Below are positions 10,795 through 24,329 of a stretch of DNA of 64,000 bases, in pieces. The stretch covers positions 12,896,001-12,960,000 of the forward strand of contig CM114274.1 of assembly GCA_050084515.1 (NCBI GenBank), written 5' to 3'. Position numbers and translations under genes: made by a program. This DNA is from Blasia pusilla (Eukaryota > Marchantiophyta > Marchantiopsida > Blasiales). The notes under the pieces are model-generated. The model was given only the letters and a program-made list of their open reading frames with translations. It had not been told where the DNA came from and did not search any database. Within the stretch, counting starts at the first letter, position 1. Each line of letters begins with the position of its first letter.

Positions 10795-12239
10795 TCGTGG
10801 CAGCCAATCGGAAGAAGATCTAGAGAAGGCAAGAGCTAACCTGTATTGCAACAACTTTGGAGGCCTCAAGAGAAGAATGCGACGAGGAAAAGGCGGGAAG
10901 AATCTAGTGGAGGAACGGACTGTCTCATTTGTATAATCGGGCCAGATCCTCGGAACCAGGAGCGAGTTGAGATCGTATCGTCAACGCTTGAATTCAAGAG
11001 CCGGTAAGAGTCGTACCACAGCTATTCCGCCGATCATGAAGGGAAATCCGGGAAAGTTGAAGGGCGGATTATCGGAGAAAAACGCGGCTGAATGATATCA
11101 TGCGCAAGATTGGAAACAGAGGAGAACGTCAGCGATTGAGTCAGAAACACAAGTCTATCCGAGGGACAGTCTAAGCCGAAGAACTCGAAACATGGTAGCG
11201 AGCGCTCCAACAAATCTATTCATGAAGAATGCATGAAAAGAATTCGGAGGCACTTGCTAAACACAAATCTTTTTCGTGGAAATGGAAGCGATTCCATTAT
11301 CCTAATGATATCCCGTGGACAAGAAGATCAACTCAGTTCTCCTCGCACTGGACAGACAATTTGAGCATTTTGCTGAGAGTGCTAGTCTAAGATCAAAGCA
11401 CTGAAACCTGTGTGTCAAGCGCACGTTCGAACCGATTCCTGCATTCATCCTCAACGGGGATTGTTGACAGACAGACACCAACGTATCTTGGATTCCGACG
11501 AGAAGCGTAGGATCGAGAAACCAGCCTGACGAGAATCTAGAACAATCAATGATGTACCTCGAGACGCGCAGCAATATATCAATGACTTGTAGGCCTCTAT
11601 CAACTATCTTCCAGGAGAATTTGGCGGTCTTTTGCAAACTTTCTGAGGAAGAGCAGGAGATCGGATCACCTACCCGTCAAAGGAGTGACCACGATAGGAC
11701 TTATAACGCCGGCCAACTTATTTGTAGAGGCAAGCAGTCCTTGCACTTTTCCCTGCGAGCAGTGAAGCGAAGTCAGGAGTCGATCAATCACTCATCGTGC
11801 TAGACATGTTGAAGGCAGGAGAAACATAACAGAGCCTCTCTTTCAATGTTTGAAGAACACCGCTGGGCGACAATCCTTCATTGCGCCAGACATGCTCCAG
11901 AAGAAGCTCCAATCTTTCAATGTTCGAACACTGCTGCCCCCCCGCCCGGCCCCCCGCGAGAACGGTATGCAGACGACAGCAAATGGACAATCACTTCTCA
12001 AATTGAGGGGCGAATTGACAAGCCTTTGGAGCTGCACAATCCACAGCCAGAATTGGACAATCGGGCGCGTACCTGTTCGTCAGATCCAGCTGCGATTGTC
12101 GTGACGCTACCACTCTGCCAAGAAAGCATGCACCATCAACAAACAAATCGATAATTTCCTTACCTTCCGTAGAGCAGATTCAACTGAGGTGCCACTCTTC
12201 TCTACAAGATTACACGGAAAAGGGCCTGTAATTTCCACT

Positions 12240-15200
12240 CACAGCTGGAAGAAAAAGTGCAGCCAACGCTCCTAATCCACCACAAAGGTACGCCACCTGC
12301 GCACCATATTCACGTGAGTTAAGTATGTGGGAATGATTCTCATCAGCAGAGAGACAGTGGAAAGAACAATTCTTCACAGATTCCCCTTGCGTTATCGACG
12401 ATACCATCCAAGACATCCACAGAGTCCTCATCCTCCTCGTTGACCTAAGGAAACACGATGCGTAATCGACATGTTCGTAGTGTCGACGCTGCCAGGTAGG
12501 TACTAAATCGGTGACTTATGAAGCTCAAATTGGAGACTATAGCGAGTCGTTCCACCGTGTCGGTCTAGACATCATCCATCAAGTCCTACTGCATGTAGCA
12601 AGCTCATTTCTGGCGTTCATTCTATAGCTCTCTCCCCTCGAGAAAATGTCGGGCGGCGCACAAGGTGCAATTTCACATACCCAAGGCGCCCACGAGATGC
12701 TGTAAAGGAAATTCTGCATCATAAACGAAGAGAAGTCAGTCAACCGGTGTCGACGAGAAAACATTTCTTGGACTCCATGAAAACATTTTTTGGACTACTT
12801 CTCGGCGCAAGCAACTACTCTTTCTAGTAAGAATGGAGCGCTGAACAATATCGAATTCTTTCGTTGGGCCACTCGAATAGCATCCGTTTCCTTGATGCTT
12901 GGGAACAACAGCTAAACTTTTGCCAAGGAGGAGGGGTCGAACACAGCTGAATTCCTTGGTCTGCTCACTTGAAGTTGTGTTGTTTACACACGAACGGTTC
13001 TGCTGTCGATGTGTGAAGAGATTGTGCATCTACCCGCTGACATAGTACACAGACTTGGACAGAAGCTATGATCAAAGGAGTTTTTTCCAGCAGATAGAAT
13101 CGACGAGAGGAAGTCCTTACACTAGCAGCTATGCCCATGAGCGAGATCAGAAGAATTGTACGTTCTCCACTAAAACTCGCCAGGACAGGATAGCCAACCA
13201 CCTGCAAAGAATGATCGTTATCACAACGATTGATCACCCACAACTCTTGATGACTTCACGCAGAGATCTACACATCATTCCTACAACAGCTGTCGCTGTA
13301 ACTGTCGATCAAACCCACATTGCTGGCAGCGAACAAATGTTCGTTGTGCTCAATATGTGCATGTCAACGAAGGTAACCACCAGAATTTGTTTCTCTACCA
13401 TTCAAAGCCCCGGCAGAAAGCCTTTCGACACCAACTCGGAAACTCTCTTTAGCTGATACGAGATTTTGAGCGGCAACTTATCCACTTATCAAAACTGTCA
13501 CAGCAATCTGACAGTGCTTTAGTTTGATACCTCCCTATCACCTCCATGGCAGTTTGTTTTAATACCTTCAAGAAAATCGAAACTCCTCCAATGATCATCT
13601 GGGCAAGCGTGTATTGATCTTTGCCGAAGCCAAATTTTGACTTCAAGTAGAACTGCGACACGCACCACAGGTCCACAACGGGCAGCTTGCAAGAATTACT
13701 CGATGAAACTCAAGATGATTTGTGACAAAAGGAAAGAGCACTGCAGGAGAAACAAGAAAATGCTCGACAAATACTAATCCGAGGGATTGGAAAAACCCAA
13801 ACAGCAGACTGAGCACCAACATTGTCTAAATCACCGAGGGAAGATCTGTACCAAGAGCATATTCTCCGAGTTTACCTCCGCCAGAGTAACCAAGAAACCC
13901 AACACGGCTATCGTCCTTAACAAATGACTGATCCAAACAGCACAATGTCTTAACTCAGTCTGAAGTCTGCATTGATTCACTCTAGAATTATGCAGAAAGA
14001 AGAAATCCTCAGGATTGCAACAAGTAGTTCCCCCAAAACTAATAGCCTTTCAAGCTCAAAGAGCCAAACTGCTCGACTGCTCGTTCACGCTGTGCGACCC
14101 TTGAACGTCATCGATCCGATACACAACATCAGTGAAGAAGTCTCCTGATCCGATCGAACCTCGTTTTCATGACTTCGAAAGCTTCCCCGATGACTGACGC
14201 CACCCTCAACGCCAGAATTTTGGTAGAAAACTTTGCCGTGGTGCCGAGCTCGCTTCCAGGCAGAAGGGGCTTCCTCGGGTTCGACTCCGGAACAAAGAAC
14301 TTCAAGAACAAGACTGAGAGAACAACCATTGCCGTCGCCACCTGAATCATACGGCGCAAGCAACAGAAGTAGTCGGATCCGATCAACACGAAACTTCCAA
14401 ATCTCTATGCAATGTCAAATTGAAATTAGTCGGAAATGCTGGGCCCGTGCCCCTTCAACAAAATCGATCGAGTCATGCCTTCACCCCATCCTCGTAGCAC
14501 AGTAGTACCTGGAAGGTCTTCTCGATGGACAGAAAACTCGTTATCGCCGTTCCTGCTAGGATTCCGGACGGCAATGACACCAACACGAAGCTGATTCCGG
14601 TTCCTCGATGCCTCTCGTCCTTCACGGTGTCCGCCTACGGCAGCCATTCAAGAAACAACGCCAGCGCTCTCTCTCTCTCTTCTTCAAACCGCAACTTCCG
14701 TCGCACAGTCCTGAGAAATAATCTCGATTAAACACAAGAAGGAGAAAACTTCGTACTGCGGTAAGCATTCTGCGAACATTGCAGTGCCACCATCGATACT
14801 ACTGCATGACTTTTCTTCAAACGACCACTGCCGCTGTCCAGAAAAAAGCATCGCAGATGGATAAACGGTGCGAGCAATTTCAGACTAGCACGCATTCAAG
14901 AGCGCGCTGCCACCGGTCCATGACCTCCCTCCCTCCTTCATTGAAATCACAACTCCCACTGTCCAGAGAAAACTCATAACAGTCGATGAACTTCAGACCG
15001 TGGCACGAATTGGCATTCATGAAACATTTCAGCGCTACCACCGCTCAATGACCTTCCTCCTTCACTCATTCAAACTACAGATTCCTTTTTCCAGAGAGAT
15101 CATTGTCGGAGTTGGAACCCAAAACAGCAATATCAGACCGTCGCATGCGGTCCAGCAACGTGTCCGCGCCACCGGTCAGTACCTCCGGAGCCTCCTTCAT

Positions 15201-17814
15201 TGAGAGAAAGAGAAGGAAGGTCCCCACAAGAATTGCTGTATATGCAACGCGAGAACACTGAAAACCGCCGTCGCTCCAAGCGCCGAGAGATATACTCTGA
15301 AAACATTTGTTGTGTACACGCAATACCGAACTGCTGTAGTCGATAGTGGTAAAAGTGGTCGGAAAGTGGTTATTTTCGAAGCCGGCGTTGAAGAATCTTT
15401 TCCGCCCAACTTTAAAAACATTACCTCCCGAGTAGTGTTGTCGGTTCTGCGGAGCGTTTAGGGAGATTTGCTTGTCCAGAGGGGCAGAAAGGGTCGTGGG
15501 ACTTTGATTCGCAAGCAGAAACAAAGAGCGAAAAGGTCCTATGATGTTGCGGCCGTGTGTGCGTTTTCACACACGTGTAAGAGTTTCACTATCTGAATAT
15601 TAATTATCCTTGCAAGCCGTAAAATCAGAATAGGGCACCCAGTCCGATGTCATCGTAGTAACTGCGATCGAAATTTAGAGCAAAAAAAATACTCTACATC
15701 GTCTAGAATTCCTGTCTTCTCTTTTGGCGCGTGAGAAACTCTCCTTGCTGTCTGGAATCACACGGCAAAAAGAGCCACCATGAAATAATGCATGCCGTAA
15801 TTTAGTGAACAAGTTGACAGAGACGTACGAACTTTCTGCATGAAATGGAGGCTTCCCTGAGCCTTCATTTCTTTCCAAACTGGTTGACAGAGACGTACGA
15901 ACTTTCTCCATGAAATGGATGCTTCCCTGAGCCTCCATTTATTTCAAATTGATGCCCATCCTCCAAGAACTCTCAGTAAGTGGAGGGAGGGAGGGAGAGA
16001 GAGAGAGAGACTCACCACATAAGCGACAACAACTGCCACACCTCCCGTGCTTTCGATAGTATTCGCGATCACACTGGTCACATAGTACGCGTAAACGAAA
16101 CTTCTCGTCCTACCAAACGAGAGAATCGCTGTCATTCCCAACCCAAGCCCAACCAAAGTCAGTCGCGACGTCAATATCATCATGATTCATAACCAATCCA
16201 TGGCATCAATCGATTGTTGAAATGCGGAGTACTTTGAGCTCAATCAAATTTTAGATGTTCTGGGTCGGACCGATTGTACAATCATCCTATTTCGGAGTCA
16301 TCGGAATCTCCTACACTCGCAGCACCTAATATCAAAGTCGACAACTTGGGCTCTACGGTCTCTCGAGAGTCCCATGATCATTTATGTCAATCATACGCAC
16401 GCTCATCTCGGACCTGGAGGAAAGGCGGTTGCCGTGAACGTGCATAGGAGAACAGTTTTGCGTCCATACTCGTCCGACAAGCTCCCAACAAAAGGCCCCA
16501 GCGCTAATGCAGCGATTCCTGTGATCTGCATGACTCCAATTATCAACGACAAATTTCTGTGCATGCGACTTCGTTGGGAAGACTCAGAGGCGTTAAACTC
16601 CAAACATGAACAAACACTCGTCGTATTTCTTCATAGGTACACCTATCGAGATGTCAAGTTGATCTCTACATGTCAAAAACGTTAGCTTCGTGTGAGCTTT
16701 CTTGGGTGAGGTGTAACAGCCACAAACATCAACAAACGAATGCCGCGTAAGTAAGCTTTTGAGAGAGTTGCTCCTGTTGTTGAAGCTACACCTCAATTCA
16801 CATCGTCATCACCTTCCGATTCGCGGCACTACAAACGTCGGGTGAGTGATATTTCAGGCTGAGGTGCCCAGCATTCATACATCAACAGGAAGACGCCATG
16901 CAAGTCAACAGGGATGAGAGTCGCTGGGACCATTGCAGCGATGTCCTACGGGTTCGGCTGTAACAGTCGCTGATCGTACTGCCCATTCGCATCGTCATCG
17001 GCGTCAAATTGACGGCGATTGTACTCGGGCTCACGAATTACATATCATCGACAGTTTTAACGACAGCCATGCGGCCAACTTCAAGTACATTGACTTTGTA
17101 TGAAATGGGCAACTTCAGCTGATGTGTGGTATTCGCACGTTCCCGCCGTCGTGCATTTCACTGTACGCTCGCGCTCGCACCAAGTCTAGCGAATTGCATA
17201 TTTGTTTTCTCCACGAAGTTTTCCATTTCTTGCTCACACCTCAAGAAACGGAGAGTCTACCGTCCGTATATAGTTGCGTGAGCCAAATGGAGCCATGAAA
17301 CTAAACGGCGTGGGAGGACATCTGCGAGTGGACTCCACTCGGAGCAACAACGGTGTGAAGAAATGGAGAGGCGTTCGTTGACATGTGAAAGAAATCACGA
17401 CGTTAACATCGATAATCTACGATTGAGAGATGTGGGAAGAAACCGGACTGCATACTCGTCTTCCAGGAATGGAATGTAAGGGAAGGGGGTACAATTGGTG
17501 GGAATCGCGAGGACTCAATGATTAAGGCCCCAATGCTAGAGAAGACTTACGGTGTGCGCGATGCCAGATAGGAAGAGGACCTCGCTGCACTCATCACGGC
17601 CATTGCAAATGGCCGCTACCAACACATCCGTCAACACTGGGGTTTGAGCATAGTTGGCTGTGGTATGCAGGAAGCACGCCACCGTGAAAGTAGCGATAGG
17701 TCGGAACACTGACAACGACGACGGAAAAGATGATGACTTCGCTTTGGGCCCTGCCATCCCCCCGGATTCTACCCTCGCGGCCGTCATGCTACCCTCCCGA
17801 CAGAATTCGGTCAT
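12240..17814 (-). CDS. MFS transporter, TetA / hippocampus-abundant-transcript-like, multi-exon
   Basis: Five consecutive minus-strand exons join in phase at GT-AG sites. Exon 1 is 17551-17814 (ends VLTDVLVAAICNGRDE...GIAHT; donor GTAAGT). Exon 2 is 16414-16525 (starts ITGIAALALG, contains GSLSDEYGRKTVLL, the MFS loop 2-3 signature). Exon 3 is 16016-16128 (FVYAYYVTSVIANT). Exon 4 is 14509-14634 (ADTVKDERHRGTGIS...KTFQ). Exon 5 starts at 14341 (VATAMVVLSVLFLKFFVPES). Later pieces are FYLKSKFGFGKDQYTLAQM (about 13560-13650, donor GTATTA), VVGYPVLASFSGERTILL (13140-13207), NFLYSISWAPW (about 12686-12721) and a terminal membrane segment VAYLCGGLGALAALFLPA (about 12236-12289). Order and spacing of motifs match plant TetA-like MFS proteins such as Arabidopsis At2g16990. 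The substrate is unknown; such proteins act in membranes. Exons between about 14129 and 13660, and the true C-terminus, are not resolved. It is probably a functional host gene. Confidence 0.82.
15830..15950. repeat. Two-copy tandem repeat of about 69 bp in an MFS intron
   Basis: The sequence GTTGACAGAGACGTACGAAC followed by TTTCT-CATGAAATGGA and CTTCCCTGAGCC occurs twice in a row with few differences. It lies in the third intron of the MFS gene. Confidence 0.8.
15965..16012. repeat. GGGA / GA microsatellite
   Basis: A short purine run of GGAGG and GA dinucleotides immediately downstream of the exon 3 donor site of the MFS gene, on the minus strand a pyrimidine tract just inside the intron. 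Confidence 0.85.
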
Positions 17815-17935
17815 AGCAAGATCGATCCCTGCTGTTCCTGTTGATGTCTCTCGTGAAGTGACCGCAGCACATTAAGTATCGTGGCCCCTTAAAGTCCCAG
17901 CAGCCGGGCAAGATCGACGGAACGCTGAATCGCTA

Positions 17936-17997
17936 AATGGACGATGCACTAGATTCCACCTGATCCCACAGTGGTGGAATCTAGTGCATCGTCCATT
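17936..17997. repeat. Perfect 25-bp inverted repeat
   Basis: Arms 17936-17960 and 17973-17997 are exact reverse complements separated by 12 bases. The arm starts AATGGACGATGCACTAGATT. It lies about 120 bp upstream of the MFS start codon, so it could form a hairpin or cruciform in the promoter region. It could equally be a recent small foldback insertion. No small-RNA function can be claimed from sequence alone. Confidence 0.9.
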
Positions 17998-17999
17998 GA

Positions 18000-19850
18000 A
18001 CGATTTCTTGAGCATCGTGCGGGGTCAGTCGGGGCCGTTTCTGCCCATTCTCCTCGGCTGCCCCCTCCCCAATCGCATCGCCGAGGTTTACAAAAATATA
18101 TTCGAGCGCAGCGAATGTGTGTACATTCTTTTCCCTTTCGGCTGAATCTTGATTACATTGCTACTCATAGGCGGAGGTGGTGACACGGTCGTTAAAATTT
18201 CTTGGTATCGTCGTTCACAAGTTGTGGTCCAGATATAATTATTCCATGCTAAGCTCCCGCTGATGATGATGACAACGACGACTGATTCAGACAACCAACT
18301 CCGCTGCTATATCATGGAAACAATTTCTTGCTCCATCCCTGTTGGCGCGAGCCCTTCGGAATCTAATGACGCACCTTCGGCCCCGCCGCACCAACCGTAG
18401 CGCAATTTTCTTATAATCTGAAGTCCGATGGTGGTAGCTAAAGGCCCCGGCGATAAACCCACAATCGACCGCCTTTGTCGCTTTGCGCAATGAAGGCTGC
18501 TGTCGGGATTCGATTTGAAGTGGGAGGGGCGGGTCCGAGAAGGAGATTTCTTGCTAAAGAAAAGCTAAACAAACTCCGGTGGAAAGTCGGATCGATGGAA
18601 GTTGTAGCTCCGAATCTCGGTGCGGACGCCCTACGGCAAGCGGGGAATGGTCTCCCGATCTTTTGCGGAAAACCATTCCGCAAACTCGACACTTCCCGAG
18701 GCGACCATCCGAGTGCCGGGTTCTGGGAGTATAGTCCTCCAGCTAAAGCTAAAGGGGCCTCCTGTGGTCCATAGCCGTCACCATCCGTCTCACCGTCTCT
18801 AACGTAGCAGCTCTGGTCATGGGGAAGCAAGTATCTGGGAATCGTTTCCCATTATGACTACCGGTGTACAATTCGTGCCTGCGATCCATCCACCGTACTA
18901 ATGATCTCATCTGTTATTCGCACACGTTGGGATTGTTGTAACTAATTTATTTAATATTCCATTGTTGTCAAAAGTGTTTATTTCTCTGTTTAATAATCAT
19001 TATTTATATTATTATTTAATCTAATTAATAAAACTTTTGTTAATTACTAAATTATTTTCAAAATAAAATTTGAAAATTTTAGAACTATTTAGGAACGCTA
19101 ATTTAAATACATGCTTCCGTAAGCATTTAATAATTTTCAAAGAGTCAAAAGCTTAAGGGCATCCTCTAGTTTTAACTCTTATAAGGATTGGACTCTAGCA
19201 AGGATGTAGGAATATCATGAAAATGATTTTACACCAACCGCACCTTTTTAATTTCAATGCATTTCATTTTATGATATTGAATGTATTTTTTGTCTTATTT
19301 TTAAAATATTACATATGATGATCGTGAAAAAATATTGATGTCGATCATTAAATTCGTATCTTTCCAAAGTTTGACCTTCATTCTTATTAATAGTCATGGT
19401 AAAAATAAGATGAATGGGAGATTAAAATCTTTAGATATAAAAAATAAACTTAAATCAAACGCAATCAATTGGATATATGGAATGAAGACTCGATGTGCAA
19501 TGTTTCTCCCTATGATGATTTTGGCATTAATGACATGTTAATCCACAAATCATCAATCGAGTGCCCTTAGTTTGTTCATTTATACCATTCATGTTTCATA
19601 AAAGCATGAGAGATACACTAACTTTCAAGCATAAATGATGCATCGGTAAATCAAACGGAAAGCGTGTATTTAAGACTTCAATTGGATAAATGTAACTCAT
19701 TTGCTCAACGTGAATGGAATCAACACCAAGACATATAACAAACATTTTTTAGAAGATGATTTATGCATGTGAGTGATGTATATAATGAAATTAATACCTA
19801 ATAAATAAGCAAAAAGAATTATCACCTCTCTGTGAAACTGAAACATGAAT
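18000..19850. other. Intergenic: GC-rich block then AT-rich block, no gene seen
   Basis: From 18000 to about 18900 the sequence is GC-rich and similar in base composition to the MFS locus; it may hold its upstream region. From 18900 to 19850 it becomes strongly AT-rich. Open frames here show no recognisable domain. Confidence 0.5.
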
Positions 19851-20790
19851 TCTATATTGATGTCATCAACATCTCAATTTTTTGATGTAAGAATAGCTCT
19901 ATCTATCTCTTAAGAAGTTGATGTCATAAAACTTTTCCGAATCATTTTCATAGATGATATCAATAAGATCACTTATTTTCTTGCTCTTTGTCACCATATT
20001 ATGGGGCAATTGTATCAAATCATGTCCCTAGTGAAGTTGCAAAGGTAAACGATCTTCTCCCACCTCTAATAAGTTAAACCAATTTGCAAAAGCTTTTTAT
20101 TGTAGATGCATATCCACTTACAAATTTTGAACTCTCATATTCGTTGTAAGCTTCATCACCCTCACATGAGACTCTACAGATGTCTCTTTAGTGCAGCTTG
20201 AATAAATTTTGGAGGATCTCCAAGACGAACTACGAGCAAGACTTGGCAAACTTCCCACCAAATATTATTAATTTTCCACCAAATGAATGACTCCTCAAAG
20301 ATTCAGATACCACTATAATGATATCTTGTAAGAAAAAATTTACACCCTCAAATGCATTGTGATAAGTCATAGATGTCTCATCCTATATGATTAGCCAAGC
20401 CTTTTGAATCATAGATGCAATTTCGTTATTAATTGATAACCCAAAAGAACATATTCAAAGCTAGTAGAAGTTTGGATAAGATATCATTATACTACTTAGG
20501 TATGAAGCTACAAAGTCAGGGATTGAGTAAACATTTATCATGAAGCAAAGCTTTCATCTAAATTCATTGGAATCTTGAAGAATGAATGCCCAATGCGTCC
20601 TCTATCTAACCAGAAAGTTATTATTCCCAAGGATGCAATAGCTGAAGCTATAGCGCCATCACCTCGTGCACTTGCAAGAAGAATTTTTTTGAACTAGATA
20701 GTATCCCCAACAATGATAGTATCAATGATGATGAGTTTATTGTGTATAGCATCCCAAATCAACCATTGTACATCATTCAAAGTTACCTCT
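19850..20790 (-). pseudogene. Second PIF1/Helitron-type helicase remnant
   Basis: The minus strand from about 20790 reads LNDVQWLIWDAIHNKL, a PIF1-helicase N-terminal 'LNxEQ' type start. It continues with ILLASARGDGAIASAIASLG (about 20640-20700) and a FKIPMNLDESFAS-like stretch, which correspond to the 'ATASSGIAA...HSRFKIP' region of Helitron-type PIF1 helicases. Further down, FANWFNLLEVGEDRLPL near 20050-20100 resembles the domain with the 'FAxWLLxVGxG' signature. Many stops interrupt the frame. It is in opposite orientation to the remnant at 7.0-8.3 kb and more decayed. Confidence 0.6.
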
Positions 20791-20794
20791 CTTA

Positions 20795-21235
20795 ACCTTG
20801 CAGCCTTGGGTGCGGGCTTGCGGCCCACAAAATTTGGTCCGGCGGACCAAAATTTTGTAAGCCCTTGAGCGTCTGGCGCTGCGCCGCTCGCTTGAGCCCG
20901 TTTTGCCCGTCGAGCTCGTGACTGCGCTTCTTCCGGAGCCCACGCCCAATCACGCCTAAGCCCGCCTGCCTACCTTGAGCCCGCACGAAACCCACTCCCA
21001 ATCACGCCTCAGCCCGTGCATGCCTACCCTGAGCCCGCACGAGTTTTCTCGGAGCCCGCACCTGCCTGCCCCAGCCCACGCTCATTTCCCAATCAGCCTT
21101 GAGGCCACGCCTGCCCCCACCTTGCCACTTGTCTGCCTGGAGCCCCCGCGTGCCTGCCGTAGCCCGCACCCAATCAGCCCTAAGCCCACACATGCACGCC
21201 CTTGCCTCGGGGGTCTCACTTCCACACAAATGCCT
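20795..21235. repeat. GC-rich imperfect tandem repeat (AGCCCGCAC...TGCCT units)
   Basis: Words such as AGCCCGCAC, AATCACGCCT and GCCTGCC recur every 20-60 bp in an otherwise AT-rich region. Both strands have proline- or glycine-rich open frames that are by-products of the repetition; no gene is called. Confidence 0.6.
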
Positions 21236-22019
21236 CATCACGTGCGAAAAAGTTAGGGGTTTTTAAATTGTGTCCCTCGGAAGACTTATTAAGTTTTATG
21301 GAAGAACAATAGGGCATAATTTATTCCATCAAACTCTTATAAGAACAATAGGGTATTTTTTATTAGTCTTCCTTCCAGGAAAGATGTTAAGATAAGATAG
21401 GGTTTATACATGTCACTTCTACATATATTAAATTATTTTTTTAAAAATAGCTTCCCTAGCTAAATTTTTTTTTTTGGGAAAAGCTTTAGAGTGAAGAAGG
21501 GAGTCCTTACTTTCAAGTTTCCCTCTCAATTTGAGTTGGGTTGGTTGGGTCTAGGGTTTTGGCCTTCGGAGACAAGCTTTGAGCGGCAAATTGAGCCGCC
21601 ACTTGAAGTCCCTTCCCAGCAGAGTGCACAACTTTGGGTTCTGTTGCTCAAGGAGTGGTGGTGCAGCACGAGAGCGTCATCGGAAGAGGCTTGAGTCTAA
21701 TTCCTGATTTCTTTGGGTTCTGTCGCTCAAGGAGTGGTGGCGTAGTAGGAGAGTGTGATCGGGAGTGGCCCGGAAGTTGGTATGCTCCTTTATTTTCTTG
21801 CTTTCTTCTATGAGAGTATACGTATCGTGCCTTTATTCTCTTGAGCGCTTTCCTTTCCTTCATTTCTATATTTGCATGCCTTCCTTCTTTGATTCAACAC
21901 GGGAGCTTATTGAATGCACGAGCGCATACACAATTGGAAGTGGTGTCACGACATGCTTTTGCTATCTCAAGATCTGGATTAGCAAGGCAGATTGCGGAAG
22001 GTCCACATTTTCTTGAGGC

Positions 22020-22149
<130 letters not shown>

Positions 22150-22259
22150 GTATGATCTTGAGCTCTTGAGCCTCTCTTCGCGATCGGAGATTATGGTGGC
22201 TCTTGAGGATGTGTGTGGACGGACTAAAGGGAACTGTTTATGCAGCGACGTAGATTGTA

Positions 22260-24240
22260 ATTCTGGGGGGATCGGGCATGCGTAGAATCGAATGGGATGG
22301 CTGAGGCTGAAGCCATTGCGCTATTGGCATTCCGAGCTTTTCCTCCCCGGGGGCGTGGGCGATTTCCACGGTTTCTGTGCGCGGACATATTGTTAATCCA
22401 GGGTGCCAATGGCGCTCTGCGACCAAGAATGAAGCATTCTGATTGTAGAGCCTGGAGTGAAGAATAAATTCGGAAGAAAAAAGGCACTGAAGGAACGAGT
22501 TTGCATTATCTTGTGGTAAGACTGGAGCTCAAAGCCCATGCAAGAAGTTCAGCCTGTCGATCTATGCTTCGGTTGTGGTGGGGCTCTTGGATGAGAGGTT
22601 TGGTTGCGTTTCTTGGAGAATGGATTGCCAATTCCAATTATCATGGGTACTGGATAATGAAGATAACTATCTTTTATATTGCAACTACCTTGAGAATTCT
22701 ACCATGGACTTCCCTGAATTCTTCTAGAGCCCGCTCTAAAAGAGTGAGGTCCTTCATACGTTTGAAGAGCCAGCCCCATCTTTTCAGTTGTAGCTATCAT
22801 GAGAGCATAAGATTGGACTTTTGTGACCTCTTCCTATAGGCCCGCTCTAATTGAAAGTGAGTACATACCCTGTGGGAAGGCGGTTAAATTTGCTAAATTC
22901 ATTCATCAGTGTGAGGTTGCCGGAGTTGAACATTTGGAACAGTTAGCTTCTTGGGAAAGCACTGACTTCTCTTGTGATCACTTGTCTTGTCTGAGCTGGC
23001 ATGCAATGGCGCTACAAGTATTGTGATTAAAGTCCAATGGCCATCTTGGTTCTTGAGGAAAAAACATCAGTTCACTCAATCATTCCTTGTGTATTTGTTG
23101 TTGGTGAAGTTATCTTGTTGAGGGATCCGCTTTTTCTTTTCAGTCATGCTGGTTGTGGCCCTGGACTTGGTTGACTCTTTGAGCCCCACTTGTTTCTTTT
23201 ATTGGATGGGATCTCCAGTCCTCTATTTGTGCGTTGTACCACTTCAGGGACTTTTCTGGGAGTGGTGAAATTCATCTGAATTTGAACTGGATTGATGCGG
23301 GTATGGGAGATGTTCTACCATGTGTTTGACAACTACATGCTGCACGCTTTTCGATTAGATGATTTTCGGCCTTTGAGTTGTTCTGGTGAAGACTCTTCAC
23401 GCAAGAAGGGAATGTCGCTCTGGCTTCATTCGGGATCAAAGTGAAGAAGGATAAGCTTGGGAAGAAAATTGATATCACCATATCTCTCTCAAAGATTGTG
23501 CCCTTTGTGGTTGTTGCCACTGCCGTTGCAACTCTCACTTGTCCGGCCACTTTTGCCTAGTGAGCGAGCTTTAGCTATCCCATCCTCACACTCTTCTTCT
23601 CCCTCTTCCAATCTCACATCAGATTGTACGTAGATTCTTGTTCCCAGACATTGACAAAGGAGGTCGGCTGCTTTTCCTACCCATCCCGCTCTATCTATCC
23701 TCTATTTGAGTCGTGGTGATACCCTTTTTTTCCTCGTAGGATGATAGGCACTACTTAATAGTACAATCTTTCTTTCTCTCATTTTGGTAGCACCAAAATT
23801 ATTAAACACATTCAATAGCCTTGATTCATTGCCCAAAGCCTTGGCAGTTTTCGTGGATACTAGTTTCCACGCCGGTCGCAAGAGCACAGATTGGTAATGT
23901 GGTCTTATGTAACTATCCAACCTGTCTTTCAGGTGTGTTCAACATGTGGGGATGTTGAGTTTATGTCTGTAGCCTATTTCTTCTCTCGAGCTAGCAAAAA
24001 CAATTATTCTATGCTTATGCTGCATTGTGTGTTATCAGACATACATTTCAAAGCGTTTGCAGCAGGCATTCAGAACTAAGCTAGGAAGGATTCTACTTCC
24101 TTTTCAGGCATAGTTTATTTTTTTGAGAGTTGGTATTTAGTTGAGTTCTAAGAAATTTACTTTTAAGTCTTTTAGTTTGTCTAAAATTATGCATGCCTAT
24201 ATCGTCTATTTGGTTAAGTTATAACTAATTCAATGTCCAC
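22260..24240. other. No supportable gene
   Basis: Mixed sequence with short frames and no domain I recognise. Near 23735-23765 a short minus-strand match to the LINE 3' word (rc of AGTAGTGCCTATCATCC preceded by GATTGTACTATTA) marks a small LINE scrap. Confidence 0.4.
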
Positions 24241-24329
24241 GTTTAAATGTCCAGTAGCCATAACGACAAGGAACAAGGGGCAAGCCAAGAATAATCCACA
24301 CTCTAGGAAGAACATGAGCATGAGGTTGC

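Noticed and set aside
18438-18830. 130-codon minus-strand frame upstream of the MFS gene
   Set aside because: No domain; composition reflects the GC-rich intergenic block.
20792-21256. Proline- and glycine-rich open frames on both strands
   Set aside because: They come from a GC-rich imperfect tandem repeat and have no domain or codon signature.
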